From: Plectosphaerella cucumerina | Taxonomy: Eukaryota; Ascomycota; Sordariomycetes; Glomerellales; Plectosphaerellaceae | DNA: 64,000 bases | NCBI GenBank assembly: GCA_020746995.1 | Contig: JAGPXD010000004.1 | Span: forward strand, 3,100,001 to 3,164,000 | Direction of reading: 5' to 3' | Shown here: positions 45,961 to 56,009 of the stretch, one piece after another | Layout: every line of letters starts with the position of its first letter | How positions within the stretch are numbered: position 1 is the stretch's first letter | The notes under the pieces: generated by a model | The model's database searches: none | What the model was told of the DNA's origin: nothing | Seen by the model: only the letters and a program-made list of their open reading frames with translations | Position numbers and translations under genes: made by a program

Positions 45961-48187
45961 AGGGTCGCGTCTCTCTGTGCGTGTTTCTTACTCTGTTGTC
46001 TTCCGGGAGTTGAACGGCTAGGGGGGCTCTGGTCGGGGCAATCCGCGTGTGGCATTTCTGTACTATAACATGCCTGTGTTACGAATCATGGGAGGCAGAC
46101 TTGGGGGCTGGTCGAGCTGTTTGCCCAGTTCGACGGGGCCGACGTGCACAAGAAAGGGTGCAGTCAGTTGCTCATGGCTGGAGGGTCTTTGCACAACGGT
46201 CGAGACTGTTGTCGCTGTAACGAGAGGCGATGAATACAAGCAATACATAAATACAAACCATACAAAGTTGAACATGGTTCGCAAAAGGTGCCCGTGATGT
46301 TGCACGGACGACTCTGAAGTTTGTGATATCGGGTAGTACCCGATGGCGGATGGGGAGGTCCCCGGTACTTCGGCATCCGCCGACATCCCTCCGGTGCTAG
46401 ATGCCGCGTGCCGGGGAGGGAGATGCACCAAGGCAAGCAAGCGCGGCAGAAGTTGCTAGAAGAGTTCTAAACGACCCGTCTGCCGGGAGAGAAAATAGGG
46501 ATGGATAGTCACGTCCATCCAGCTTCATCATATGGCATGCGACAACGGAAGGAGGTCGTGCGCAAAAGCCGAGTCATGCCCCGATGCGTTATGTTGTACT
46601 TTTCAAACACCGAAAAGACTCCCAGGCATTTGAACTCGGGTTAATCCGACTGGACAGCGTTGGTAGCGCGCAATCGCATTCCTGCCATGCCGTCACATGT
46701 AAGCAGCCCGCGTGGCATTGAGTCAGACCCTTGGGAGAGCGTTGCCGTCTCTGGGATAAACTCGTGGTTGGCCTGTTGGCCAAGTGGCGTGAGAATCCGC
46801 GCTGCGGAAGTGCGCTTGCCGTGCCGACGGAGGGCCGCAGTACAGGGATGTGGGAGAGCCCTTTTCTGGGGCAGATGCAGATTTGCTGGTGCTGTGCCTC
46901 CCCGGTTGCTGGGGTCGACCACAGTGATGGGGCGGGAGGGTCGACGTTGGAAGTGCTGGATGGGAGATTGGGGGTGAAAAGCGGCGAGGGTGACTCGAAC
47001 GGGCGGGGTGCAAGTCGTCATTGAGGGTCGCTTTCGCGTGCGTGAGCCCCGGGACGGCTCGGTTCGGCTGGCTGGAAGGAAAGGGCTCGGAGCGTTGACG
47101 GAGACGTAGGAATCACTTTGAGTTGAAAAAATAGACGAGGACCAATGCCATCGTCAAGACCAATGGTGTGATATCACGAGGACCTTGAACGCCTCCGAAA
47201 AAGGGGTGCCGCGATGTGTCAGAGCCCGGCATAGAGACTCGGCGTGGCATCGGAGGAGGGAGATGACAAATACCACACCGACGTCTCCCCGTCTCTTTGT
47301 CCACTCCAGGGAATTTCTCGAGAGTCATTTGCAACCGTTTGCTGCGCCTGCCTGGTACGAACCCGGAAGGCCGAGATAACGGCGACGTGCCTCCAGGCAG
47401 ATTCGACAGGATGCCGGGCGAGCTAGTCCCCGATAGGAAGTTTTGTCGGGTCCGACGTCGTAGAAAAAAAGGGCGGCGAAAAGAAGGAAAAGGTGGGCCG
47501 ACTTCTTGCTCACGTTGTTTCGCGTCTCGCCCGCGGAACGGCCACTGCACGAACGAAAAAGCAGTCGCGCCGTCGGCACCTGCTGCGTCAGACAGGTCCA
47601 CCATGGTGGAAGGGCCTGCCCTGGCCGCCCGCTCCACCGCGCGGTTGCACGGCGCGACCTGTGCTGGAAAGTGAGGGTCTCGGGGACTGCTGGACCCCTA
47701 ATCCAGCCACTCAGCATGTTCCAATTAGCTATTCGCTCTCCCCTGGACCCTCTTTTTCACCCCCTTTGCGAATCGGGACTGGAAAGTGAGAGCCTGAGGG
47801 AGGGAAGCAGAGCCGAGTGTGAGGGATGTTCTGGCTGTCGTTGCCGTGCGTGGGAGGAGCCGACGCAGCTCGGAGCCAGCGCCAGGTTGAGGTGTGCTGG
47901 TGTGCCCGGTGCCCCCCCCCATTGCTAAAAGTTGCCTCCTCCCCATATCTCTCCCCGATATCTGGAAGACTCGAGATTTCTCCTTCCACCCCCCCGGCCA
48001 CCCACACTCTTTCTCCTCCTCCTTATCAACCCATCCCTTCTTCTTCTCCAGGGCTTGCCTATTCTTCCTCCAGTCCACATCTGAGAAACTCCCTCCAAAG
48101 TCTCCAGGGTACGTTGCGCCCATTAGTCGTCTCTCCTGCTCGACCACCCACTTCCTCTTCGGCTTATCTCTGACTCTCCGCCTCCAG
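45961..48187. other. 2.2-kb intergenic, ends in CCP1 leader
   Basis: A short perfect hairpin (ATCGGGTA G TACCCGAT, 46328-46344) lies downstream of PRP39. The C/T-rich 3' part (from about 47930) is the CCP1 leader. A frame on the minus strand with a hydrophobic tail near 47113 lacks codon bias and was rejected. Confidence 0.5.
48109..48187 (+). other. probable 5'UTR intron of CCP1
   Basis: GTACGT donor after CCAGG at 48109, a CTGAC branch-like site about 15 nt before the end, and CCTCCAG immediately before the ATG at 48188. Position and signals fit a 79-nt leader intron. Confidence 0.5.
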
Positions 48188-49340
48188 ATGGCCGCCAACG
48201 CTTCCCGCCAGCTCGCGCGCAGCGCCCTCCGCGCCTCCACCCGCAGCGCCTTCGCCGCCCCCGTCGCCCGCCAGGCCTTCCGCCAGCAGGGTCGCCGCTT
48301 CTACTCCTCCGAGCCCCCCAAGGCCAGCGGCTCGTCCACCTGGCTCTGGCTCTCCGGCCTGGCCGTCGCCGGTGCCGGTGGCGTCTGGTACTACACCCAG
48401 GAGGGCGGCGTCTCCGCCGGCTCTACCCCCAAGGTCTTCACCCCCACCAAGGAGGACTACCAGAAGGTCTACAACGAGATCGCCTCGCGCCTCGAGGAGA
48501 ACGACGAGTACGATGACGGCAGCTACGGCCCCGTCCTCGTCCGCCTCGCCTGGCACGCCAGCGGCACCTACGACAAGGAGACTGGCACCGGCGGCTCCAA
48601 CGGCGCCACCATGCGCTTCTCCCCCGAGTCTGGCCACGGCGCCAACGCCGGCCTGAAGGCTGCTCGCGACTTCCTCGAGCCCGTCAAGGGTAAGCCAGCC
48701 CCGAGCACCTGTGACGGTTGAGCTGATCGCTAACCCCTCTGCAGAGAAGTTCCCCTGGATCACCTACTCCGACCTCTGGATCCTCGCTGGCGTGACCGCC
48801 CTCCAGGAGATGCAGGGCCCCATCATCCCCTACCGCCCCGGCCGCTCCGACCGTGACGTCTCCTTCTGCACCCCCGACGGCCGTCTCCCCGACGCCACCC
48901 AGGGCGGCAAGCACCTGCGCGACATCTTCGGCCGCATGGGCTTCAACGACCAGGAGATCGTCGCCCTCTCCGGCGCCCACGCCCTCGGCCGCTGCCACTC
49001 TACCCGCTCCGGCTTCGAGGGCCCCTGGACCTTCTCCCCCACCGTCCTGACCAACGACTACTACAAGCTTCTCCTCGACGAGAAGTGGCAGTGGAAGAAG
49101 TGGAACGGCCCCGCCCAGTACGAGGACAAGACCACCAAGACCCTCATGATGCTGCCCACCGACTACGTCCTGATCCAGGACCGCGCCTTCAAGAAGCACG
49201 TCCAGGCCTACGCCAAGGACAACGAGCTCTTCTTCAAGGACTTCTCCAAGGTCGTCTCCACCCTCTTTGAGCTGGGCGTTCCCTTCGCCGAGGGCGTTCA
49301 GCCCTTTGTCCTGAAGCCCACCTGGGACGAGTCCAAGTAA
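48188..49340 (+). CDS. CCP1: mitochondrial cytochrome c peroxidase
   Basis: Predicted 365 residues from exons 48188-48689 and 48745-49340, with a 55-nt intron (GTAAGC...TGCAG). The first 40 residues are an Arg/Ser/Ala-rich mitochondrial presequence ending near RRFYSSE. A hydrophobic segment (WLWLSGLAVAGAGGVWYY, about 52-69) is the inner-membrane sorting signal, as in yeast Ccp1. The distal site VRLAWHAS places Arg, Trp and His at about 119, 122 and 123. The proximal heme His lies in ALSGAHALGRCH, and the radical Trp in GFEGPWTFSPTV. It reduces H2O2 with electrons from cytochrome c in the intermembrane space. All catalytic residues are present. The gene is convergent with nothing close; the next firm gene is 2.6 kb away. 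Confidence 0.95.
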
Positions 49341-51913
49341 ATGTCCGAGGCGCGGAGAAGACGAGTAGCCTCGGGGCATTCCTGCATTAAAGAGAGCGAC
49401 GTTACGACATAGACCTAGACGCATTGGCCGCTCGGATCAGAGGTTGCGGGGAGGGAGGAAGGAAATCTGCGTGTGTGCCAAGAAGTGGCACGATGGTTTC
49501 GATCCATCTTTGATATCCTCGACGAGGTCGATCAACGACCTCGCGGTGTCGGCGTCCGGCGACGACCGGCCGCTTACCTTTGTTTTATAATCACGCCATC
49601 TGTTCTTTAGCCTGTACAACAACAAACAAACAAGTTTCGTTTGATGAATACTGTAGCCGTCGCTCGCATGTCGTCGTGAGGTGACAGAAGAGGGGTAAGA
49701 TGAGGAGCAAACGTTGCAACCCAAGGAACGCGTCGTTGCATTAAGCTCCCCTGGACTGTCATCCATTGGAGGAGCCTCCTCGCGCCTCGACTTCCCCTCA
49801 CGGCCAGCCCTACGAGTCCTGCATCCCGGCTCATTGGGACGATCGACTAGGCTCAGGGGGAATGACGCAACCAACACCGTCACTGTGTCGAAGCCGCCGA
49901 TCGTCTCGGGTACTGCTGCAGTGCCCCTGTCAAACACCCAAGAGCGACAGGCTCCGGAGGTGACGCCCACACTCTGGGGAAGCGGGGCGTGGGACGATGC
50001 ACACCTTGAAGAACCGGCGGCACCCTGTCTGGTGGCTCTGGGGAGGCGGGGAAGCGCGCCCGGCGAGCAAGGTTCCATTGAGGCCTGGTCTCCGCGAGCC
50101 AAGCTACTGTGAACCAATGGTCACGTCTCGTAGGCCTTCGAGGTACAGAGTCCATTAGGTAGGACGTGTTGACACCGACATCTGCGGGGCTTGCAGGGGC
50201 GGGGAAGATACTGGGCTTCTTCTGCTTCCCAGGCAGTCATGATGATCATCTTCTTTAATGTAACAGCCTGCAATATGACATGCGCGCGGTGCGAGTCAAT
50301 ATCACAGATCATAATGACAGGGACTTCGAAGACGGCGAAGACGCAGTTCAGGCAAGGGGGGGGTGACGGCCAGAAGGAAGAAAGCCGCCAATATGGCCAG
50401 GCATCCGTTTCTAGCGGTGGACGCTCAAGCCGGCGGAGGAGGAAGCGGGATAATGGGTGCCCGAATAAAGACGGAAGACACCAGAGACCCTGTCCAGGGA
50501 TTCGAAGCCTGCCTTCGAGGGCTACTCGGTAGAGATCTTCTTTCAGATCTCCTCCTTCTTCTTGATGATGAGACTTGAGTTTGGGCACGAGTAGTTATGG
50601 CGCTTCCAAAGCTGCACGATTCATCGAGGCTCAGATGGTTGATGGCAACAGTCTTGGTGGGAAGGGTGATGTCGACCGCATTTACCAGCTAAACAAATCC
50701 AACTTCCCTTGTGACCTCAAAGGGTCCATCTCTGCCGATGTGACGACATCACCAACATTAAATCATTTTTTTCGGAAGCAATATTCGTGTTGCCGATGGA
50801 ATGAGCGGCGGGTGACAAGTTGACGAGAACGAGAAGGGTGCAATTGAAGTACATGGTGCAAAATGGAGAGAAATCCACTGCTTATTCAGATCTTGGAAGA
50901 ATGGACGAAGAGATGGTTCTCTGCCCTGAACGTACTTGTTTCGAAAGCCATACTGTCGACACTTCGCTTCATGTCTCGTGTCCTCTCGATGTACTCGGTG
51001 CTCCCCGTCCTGGCATCCATTCTGGATCGGCCTTTTCATGATACCTCTCAACCACCGCCTGGCATTGTCTGCCGTCACATAGACGCACATCTGTCTCGGG
51101 GTCATGAGAACACGAGCATCGTTCGTGTCTAGATGCCTTGCACTGATTCTTGCAGCCTAAACATCAGCATGGCATGGCCCAGCGAGAGCTATTGACATAC
51201 AAGGCTTCATCGAGTTGGATATCCCGGCGCATGTGACTAGTGTGCTTGTCGTCAAGGCATTCATAAAAGAGGGCAAATCCTAAATCTGGATGCAAGAAGA
51301 GAGTGTGTCACGGAGAACAAAGGCTGCGAAGCAAGTGATATCCAGGAGGAAACCTTGGTATAGGTTCTTTCATTAGCGTCGTCCAGACAGCAGACATCAT
51401 CGAGTGCTCTGAACTCGGTATCTACAGAAGGTGTTGAGCCGAGTCCTTCTATTGACTGTCCACCGGATTCCCCAAATGAGCCCCGGCACCTTTTCCTCCA
51501 GTGGCGGTGTACCGCGGCACTCATGGGGTGGGACCGAGAGGTACTTTCGAGCCGATAATTGGGCTGTCCCGGTGTCATATTGCCGGCAGTTCAACTTAAA
51601 GTCCGGAAACAAGAGTAGTCTCCGTGAGCTCTGAGCGCGTGCCTCGTGTAACTTATTTGGGAGGCCAGGGCATGCATGCTGAATCCAGAGTGTGTCGTGG
51701 GCCAAGTCGGCATGAGGCTCAGCTGTCTCCATTGCCTTCTCGAATCGGCGTTCGCAAGGGTCAGCAGCGACTGACGAGAGTCGGAATCCGTGGCATCAGA
51801 TGTTCGCTGGAGTTTCTGACAGCCCCGGCGGCCGTGTCATCTGAGTCGGAGAACTGGCGGTTGGGGAAGTCGTGGGCGAGCCCGAAGTTTGCGTGGCTGA
51901 TCACTTTGGCAGT
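49341..51913. other. 2.6-kb intergenic, no firm gene
   Basis: Several frames of 100-230 codons occur (for example minus strand 49437-50117) but show mixed third positions and no recognisable motif. The right part is the 3' flank of the PYM gene. A small lineage-specific gene cannot be excluded. Confidence 0.45.
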
Positions 51914-52510
51914 TCATCCCTTGGTGTTGTCGTCGGCCTTGTCCTTCGGCTCTCCATCAGCATCGAAGCCAAGAGCCTCCAGCTCCCGGATAAGCTCGTT
52001 GATCTTGATGACCTTGGCAATCTGCTCAGGGAGCAGGGATCCGCCTCCCTCCTTCTTGGTCTGTAGCTCCTTGGCCTGCCTGAGCTTCTTTTTAAGAGCC
52101 CTAGCTTTCTTTGCCTTCTCAACCTCGGGATCAACCTCCTCAGTCTCTTCTGCGGCAGTGGCAGGGGCGGCAGATGATGCGACGGCTGGCTTCTCCGCGT
52201 CGTCGCCGTCGGCGGCCTCCTTTGCCTTCTTGCGAGCCTCGCGGCGCTTGGCGTTCTTATTGCTGGCAGCGGTGTCGGTCTCGGTGATGGCGGCTGCGGC
52301 GCCGGGGATCACGCGCGGGCGATTCTTGGCCTCGGTGCCGCGGGAGCGGTAGAGCTCGATGTCCTCATCGGGTCGGAAGCCGGGGCGGATCTTGATGGCC
52401 TTGCGGGTGGTGCCGTCTGCGCGCTGGGACTCTGGGATGAAGCGGTCGCCGGAATTATCGGTGATGATGCCTGCATTCGACGGCTGGGCGGCCTTTTTCT
52501 TCTCGGGCAT
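51914..52510 (-). CDS. PYM homolog (Mago-Y14 binding, EJC disassembly factor)
   Basis: Single exon, 198 residues from the ATG at 52510. The N-terminal motif DRFIPESQRADGTTRKAIKI followed by RPGFRPDED (about residues 22-50) is the WIBG/PYM Mago-binding signature. The middle is rich in Lys, Ala and Glu (KNAKRREARKKAKEA, then KKARALKKKLRQAKELQTKK), predicted coiled-coil or basic helix, and the C terminus (IAKVIKINELIRELEALGFD) is a conserved helix. PYM binds the Mago-Y14 dimer and helps recycle exon-junction complexes from spliced mRNA, partly at ribosomes. The frame is open upstream to 53053 but without similarity, so the start just before PEKKK is used. It is divergent from QCR9, with about 700 bp between. 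Confidence 0.88.
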   Translation of the reverse strand: MPEKKKAAQPSNAGIITDNSGDRFIPESQRADGTTRKAIKIRPGFRPDEDIELYRSRGTEAKNRPRVIPGAAAAITETDTAASNKNAKRREARKKAKEAADGDDAEKPAVASSAAPATAAEETEEVDPEVEKAKKARALKKKLRQAKELQTKKEGGGSLLPEQIAKVIKINELIRELEALGFDADGEPKDKADDNTKG

Positions 52511-53209
52511 CTTGTCTTCGGTCTGGGGGTCGAAAGCGAGAAAGCGAAGCGCGGGGTTTTGTTCGGCGATGGGCAATTCAGGCCCGCTAGAGTGGTCGCA
52601 GAGCGAGTGGTGTGTAGAAAGCGAGTTGTGTTCCGCAGTGGAATGGAAGCGAGGGAAAGATTTGGTCTGCTGAGCGAAATGTGGCTTGCAAAGTGAGTGC
52701 GAGGCAGAAGCGAAAGTCGTCCGAGTCGACGCCTGACGGGCCCACGCTGGACTCGAGGTCGAGAAGTGGAAGTGGCTCCAATGCCCCGCGCTGAGAACCC
52801 GAGTCTCTATGGGAAGATGCGAAGCGGTTCGACAGCACACGCCGCGCCTGGAAACAGCAAGTAGTTGGCCCTGAGAATTTTGTGCTGATTTGAAAATCGG
52901 GTAGGATCGAATTATCAGCTTTGAATGCTTCCTGAACCCAATGGCGCAGCCGAGGCGATCTTGAACCAACAAGTTGACGGCACACTGAACATGTTCCGGT
53001 CCGGTGGGTCTGCGCGGGCCAATCACCAACCGCACAATTGGTGCCGGGAACATCTCGGATGATCGCGAATTTCAGCAGGACCCGACGGAACATCCATTCA
53101 AGCTTCAATCGCCCTTGACGACGACACTCTTCCCGACCCGGTCGACCGCAACAACCCCAACCTACTCGAAGATACGTCCTCGCAGCGTTCGCCGCTACCG
53201 ATAGTCAAG
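52511..53209. other. divergent promoter region between PYM and QCR9
   Basis: No extra gene. Moderately A/T-rich around 52860-52920. Confidence 0.5.
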
Positions 53210-53806
53210 ATGGTACGCCTCTCGCCACCCGCCAATGGCGCCGCCAGCCCCTGCCCGATGAACCCTCTGCTAATCACTCATGACTTCATCCAGGCCGCCG
53301 CCAGCTCCCTCTACAAGTCAGTCGCCCCGAATTCCATCCGAGAATCACATACAGATCGTCCCGCTCGAATGCCGCTGCGGCTCCTTCAATTGGGCTGGGA
53401 TGAGGGCAATGGGCAGCCATAGACGAAATGGCCTGATTGGAGGAGGAGCGGCACGACCCGAACACGCGAAATGCCGACAGCGTGAACGAACGATCCAGAA
53501 GCTAACATATGCTCAAAAACAGCCTGATCTTCAAGCAGAACTTCACCATGCTTGGCTTCGTCTTCGCCGGCGGCTTCGCCTTCGAGCTGTACGTTCCGCC
53601 CGACCGAGCGCTGGCCTACTTCGGCACACAGGATACTGACGAGTCGTAGGGGCTTCAACTCTGGCATGAACAAGTACTGGGACTACCTCAACCGCGGCGT
53701 GAGTTCCACCTTATGAATTAGAGATACGTACATCAAGCTGACCCGAAGATAGCGCCAATGGAAGGACATCCGGGCCAAGTACGCCGAGGCCGATGACGAA
53801 GAGTAA
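53210..53806 (+). CDS. QCR9: cytochrome bc1 complex subunit 9
   Basis: Predicted 64 residues spread over five coding exons: 53210-53212, 53294-53316, 53523-53588, 53650-53698 and 53753-53806. The spliced protein reads MAAASSLYNLIFKQNF, then the single membrane helix TMLGFVFAGGFAFEL, then NKYWDYLNRGRQWKDIRAKY and an acidic tail. This matches Qcr9 (7.3-kDa subunit of complex III), including the conserved WKDI/RAKYAE part near the end. Exon 1 contributes only the ATG, directly followed by GTACGC. Introns are 81, 206, 61 and 54 nt with consensus ends. Location is the inner mitochondrial membrane. Because the gene is so fragmented it is easily missed by automatic annotation. Confidence 0.93.
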
Positions 53807-54238
53807 ACCGTTGCACGAAATAGCTGGATACCGGAGGGAGGATCGATGCGCCTGGGCGGGATGCCCGGATGACGTGTACCGATAGCGAGGGAGTGTAGAG
53901 CATAGAGCCACCTTCTACGACGACCTGAGATTGCATGACTTGGGACAATTGACGCGCACGCTGGCCATGATCACTGTATGATGTTGGCGAGCATATGACA
54001 CAACAGGGCATCGGGATTGGAGTTCGAGGGCTTCCACGGCAATCGTTGCGAGAATCAGACCTTCATCGTCTCATTTCCCTTCCTCGACAGCCAGACTAGG
54101 GGATGGCAGATATCACAAGCGAGACGGAAATACATAGGCATCGATACGGTGGCGGCCATGCTGAGAATCGGAACAACTTGTCATTGCTCTTTGAAGCCTA
54201 TGAGTACCTGTAACCAATCCTCTTCACAGTCAAACCGC
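53807..54238. other. convergent intergenic between QCR9 and RidA genes
   Basis: Two 3' flanks. Nothing else seen. Confidence 0.5.
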
Positions 54239-55100
54239 TCAAGGCAGGGCAATGGCCTCAATCTCGACATCGACGTTCTTGGGCAGCGTCTTGACGGCGA
54301 CGCAGCTGCGGGCGGGCTTGTGGGTGAACCACTTCTCGTACTCGCCGTTCATCTCCTGCGGGAAAGGTCAGTCTGGCTGGCTGGCCACAACTTGCTTCAG
54401 AGGGTCACTCACGGCGAAGTGGGCCATGTCGGAGAGGAAGCTGCCGATGCCGCGGAGTCAGTAACTTCCTTTCACGGCTGTGTCGGGAGTCATCAGGAGT
54501 CTGTCTTGGGAGTTGATGCAGTAGCAGCACGTGGCACCCACGCGACAAACGACTCGCGAGACAGACTCGAACGACTCCTGACACAGCCTGATACAGTAAT
54601 AAAGGACTCCGGGATAACGTACATGGTGGTCTTGACGACCTTCTGGATGGCGGAGCCCGACTCCTTGAGGACGGCCTCGAGGTTGACGATGCACTGCTTG
54701 GTCTTGTCGGCGATGGAGCCCTCGATGAAGGTGCCGTCGGCGGTGAGGGGGATCTGGCCAGAGCAGTAGATGGCGTTGGGGGTCTTGACGGCCTGGGACT
54801 GCAGGGAGGGGGAAGAGGTTAGCCATTGGGTTCACGAAGAGGAAACATCCTCGCTACGAGAGTGAGAGCTCATACGTAGGGGCCGAGGGCTGGTGATAGT
54901 GGTTAGCTGGACGGCTCAGTGGTATCAGGTGGGGGTTCATTCTCACGGAAGGGAGCCTCCTTGGTGTAGACGTTGGTAGCCTCAGACATGATGCCGGATT
55001 GCTTTGCGGATGAGAAGCGGTATGTGGTGGCGAAGGGGCGGATGAGGGCGGTTCTGGCGATGACTCTCGGCAGGGCTGATCTGGTGAGGAGTGAAGACAT
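54239..55100 (-). CDS. RidA/YjgF family protein, probably mitochondrial (Mmf1-like)
   Basis: Predicted 162 residues from exons complement(54947-55100), complement(54876-54889), complement(54623-54798), complement(54413-54440) and complement(54239-54355). Exon 2 is only 14 nt and encodes the step P-L-G-P-Y. The first about 35 residues are Arg/Ser/Thr-rich without acids, a mitochondrial presequence. RidA features are LGPYSQAVKTP, AIYCSGQIPLTADG, CIVNLEAVLKESGS, TTIFLSDMAHFAEMN and PARSCVAVKTLPK with the substrate-binding Arg, then DVEIEAIALP. RidA proteins hydrolyse reactive enamine/imine intermediates such as 2-aminoacrylate; yeast Mmf1 acts in mitochondria. Intron 3 (182 nt) carries a long inverted repeat, and the MITE lies about 260 bp upstream of the start. 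Confidence 0.92.
54476..54588. repeat. long imperfect inverted repeat (foldback) in RidA intron 3
   Basis: Left arm 54476-54513 (GGCTGTGTCGGGAGTC...) and right arm 54552-54588 are near-complementary over 37-38 nt with few mismatches. A small centred stem (CGTGG CAC CCACG, 54530-54542) sits in the loop. It lies wholly within the 182-nt intron 54441-54622, so the transcript can form a roughly 110-nt hairpin. It may be a degenerate foldback transposon or a structured intronic RNA. CAGTAA occurs on both sides (54459-54464 and 54594-54599) but not flush with the arms. Confidence 0.75.
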
Positions 55101-55354
55101 GTCAGGTACAAGTAGGAGGCGGCTCGACTGCGGGTAGCTTCCGTGAGTGTCAATGGCCAAGGAGGGGTCGTGTCAGTGGTGGTTCCGTTGAGGGCGCTGG
55201 TGGATGCCCGGTCCAATCGGCGGTGTCGCCCCGGTCCCGACCCCGCCATCCGCCTCCGTTCTTCGGCGCCCGGGAAATGCCCGACAGTCGGTTGCATCCG
55301 AGCGCTGGGTCAGCTCTTTGAGGATGGAGATATGTGCATCCTATACGGGGACCG
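55101..55354. other. RidA promoter region left of the MITE
   Basis: A 254-bp flank of RidA containing its leader. No other feature. Confidence 0.5.
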
Positions 55355-55362
55355 AATTTATA

Positions 55363-55816
55363 GGGCCCGGCTGTAGAGCCCGGACGTCTGGATAGAGGGC
55401 GCGGAAAGTGTGTCCCCCGGAAACTGCTGTCGCGATGGCCAAAGCTGCTGGACCGAAAGGCCACGGGTAGGTCTGTCAATATTAATTACTCGGTCGCAGT
55501 TCATTTAGATCAACTGTCCATCTAGATCAACTGTCCATCTAGATCAACTGTCCATCTAGATCAACTGTCCATCTAGATCAACTGTCCATCTAGATCAACT
55601 GTCCATCTAGATCAACTGTCCATCTAGATCAACTGTCCATCTAGATCAACTATCTATCTAGATTAACTTCTCGGTCGCAGTCTATCTACGCCCCCAATTA
55701 ACGCGGTTATCTAAAGTAGTTAACTGGCTGTGTCCGAGTCTTATAATTCAGCAGCCTGAGGGGACCCATCTTTTCCGGGCTCTCTATCCAGACGTCCGGG
55801 CTCTACAGCCAGGCCC
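55363..55816. mobile_element. MITE, 454 bp, long TIRs, 8-bp target duplication (hAT-like)
   Basis: The ends are terminal inverted repeats. The left end GGGCCCGGCTGTAGAGCCCG and onward matches the reverse complement of the right end with one mismatch in the first 35 bases, and similarity fades at about 45-65 bp. Flanking bases are AATTTATA (55355-55362) on the left and AATTTACA (55817-55824) on the right, an 8-bp duplication with one mismatch, as in hAT transposition. The interior has no ORF but contains a 17-bp tandem array bracketed by copies of CTCGGTCGCAGT (55490-55501 and 55670-55681 approximately). It is therefore a non-autonomous element that needs a transposase from elsewhere. It sits between the RidA promoter and the 3' flank of the GPI-protein gene. 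Confidence 0.85.
55506..55674 (+). repeat. 17-bp tandem array, 8 perfect copies plus variants
   Basis: Unit TAGATCAACTGTCCATC. Eight identical copies run from 55506 to 55641, a ninth with changes ends at 55658, and a partial tenth follows (TAGATTAACT...). It is A/T-richer than its surroundings and lies inside the MITE. Confidence 0.95.
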
Positions 55817-55824
55817 AATTTACA

Positions 55825-56009
55825 TTGATGGCCATTTCTCACATAAAGAGAAGGTTGACCTCATAGCTTTGGATTGAGAATGAGATGGGAGGTTGAGGCG
55901 ATGAAACTGCTACTGTAGATGACACCGGGATCCCAAGACATAATCAACTTGCTTCTCTGTGTATGTCACAAAATTGTCCTACTGCTATCATCCATCTCTC
56001 ACTACTATA
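55825..56009. other. short intergenic right of the MITE
   Basis: The 3' flank of the GPI-protein gene. Nothing further seen. Confidence 0.5.

Noticed and set aside
47113..47637. 174-codon minus frame ending in a hydrophobic segment
   Set aside because: The hydrophobic end uses codons unlike real genes here (TTG, TTT, CCA, ACA), and the rest has no bias or motif.
49437..50117. 226-codon minus-strand frame downstream of CCP1
   Set aside because: Mixed third positions, no domain, and it overlaps an equally open plus-strand frame. Kept only as a possibility for RNA checks.
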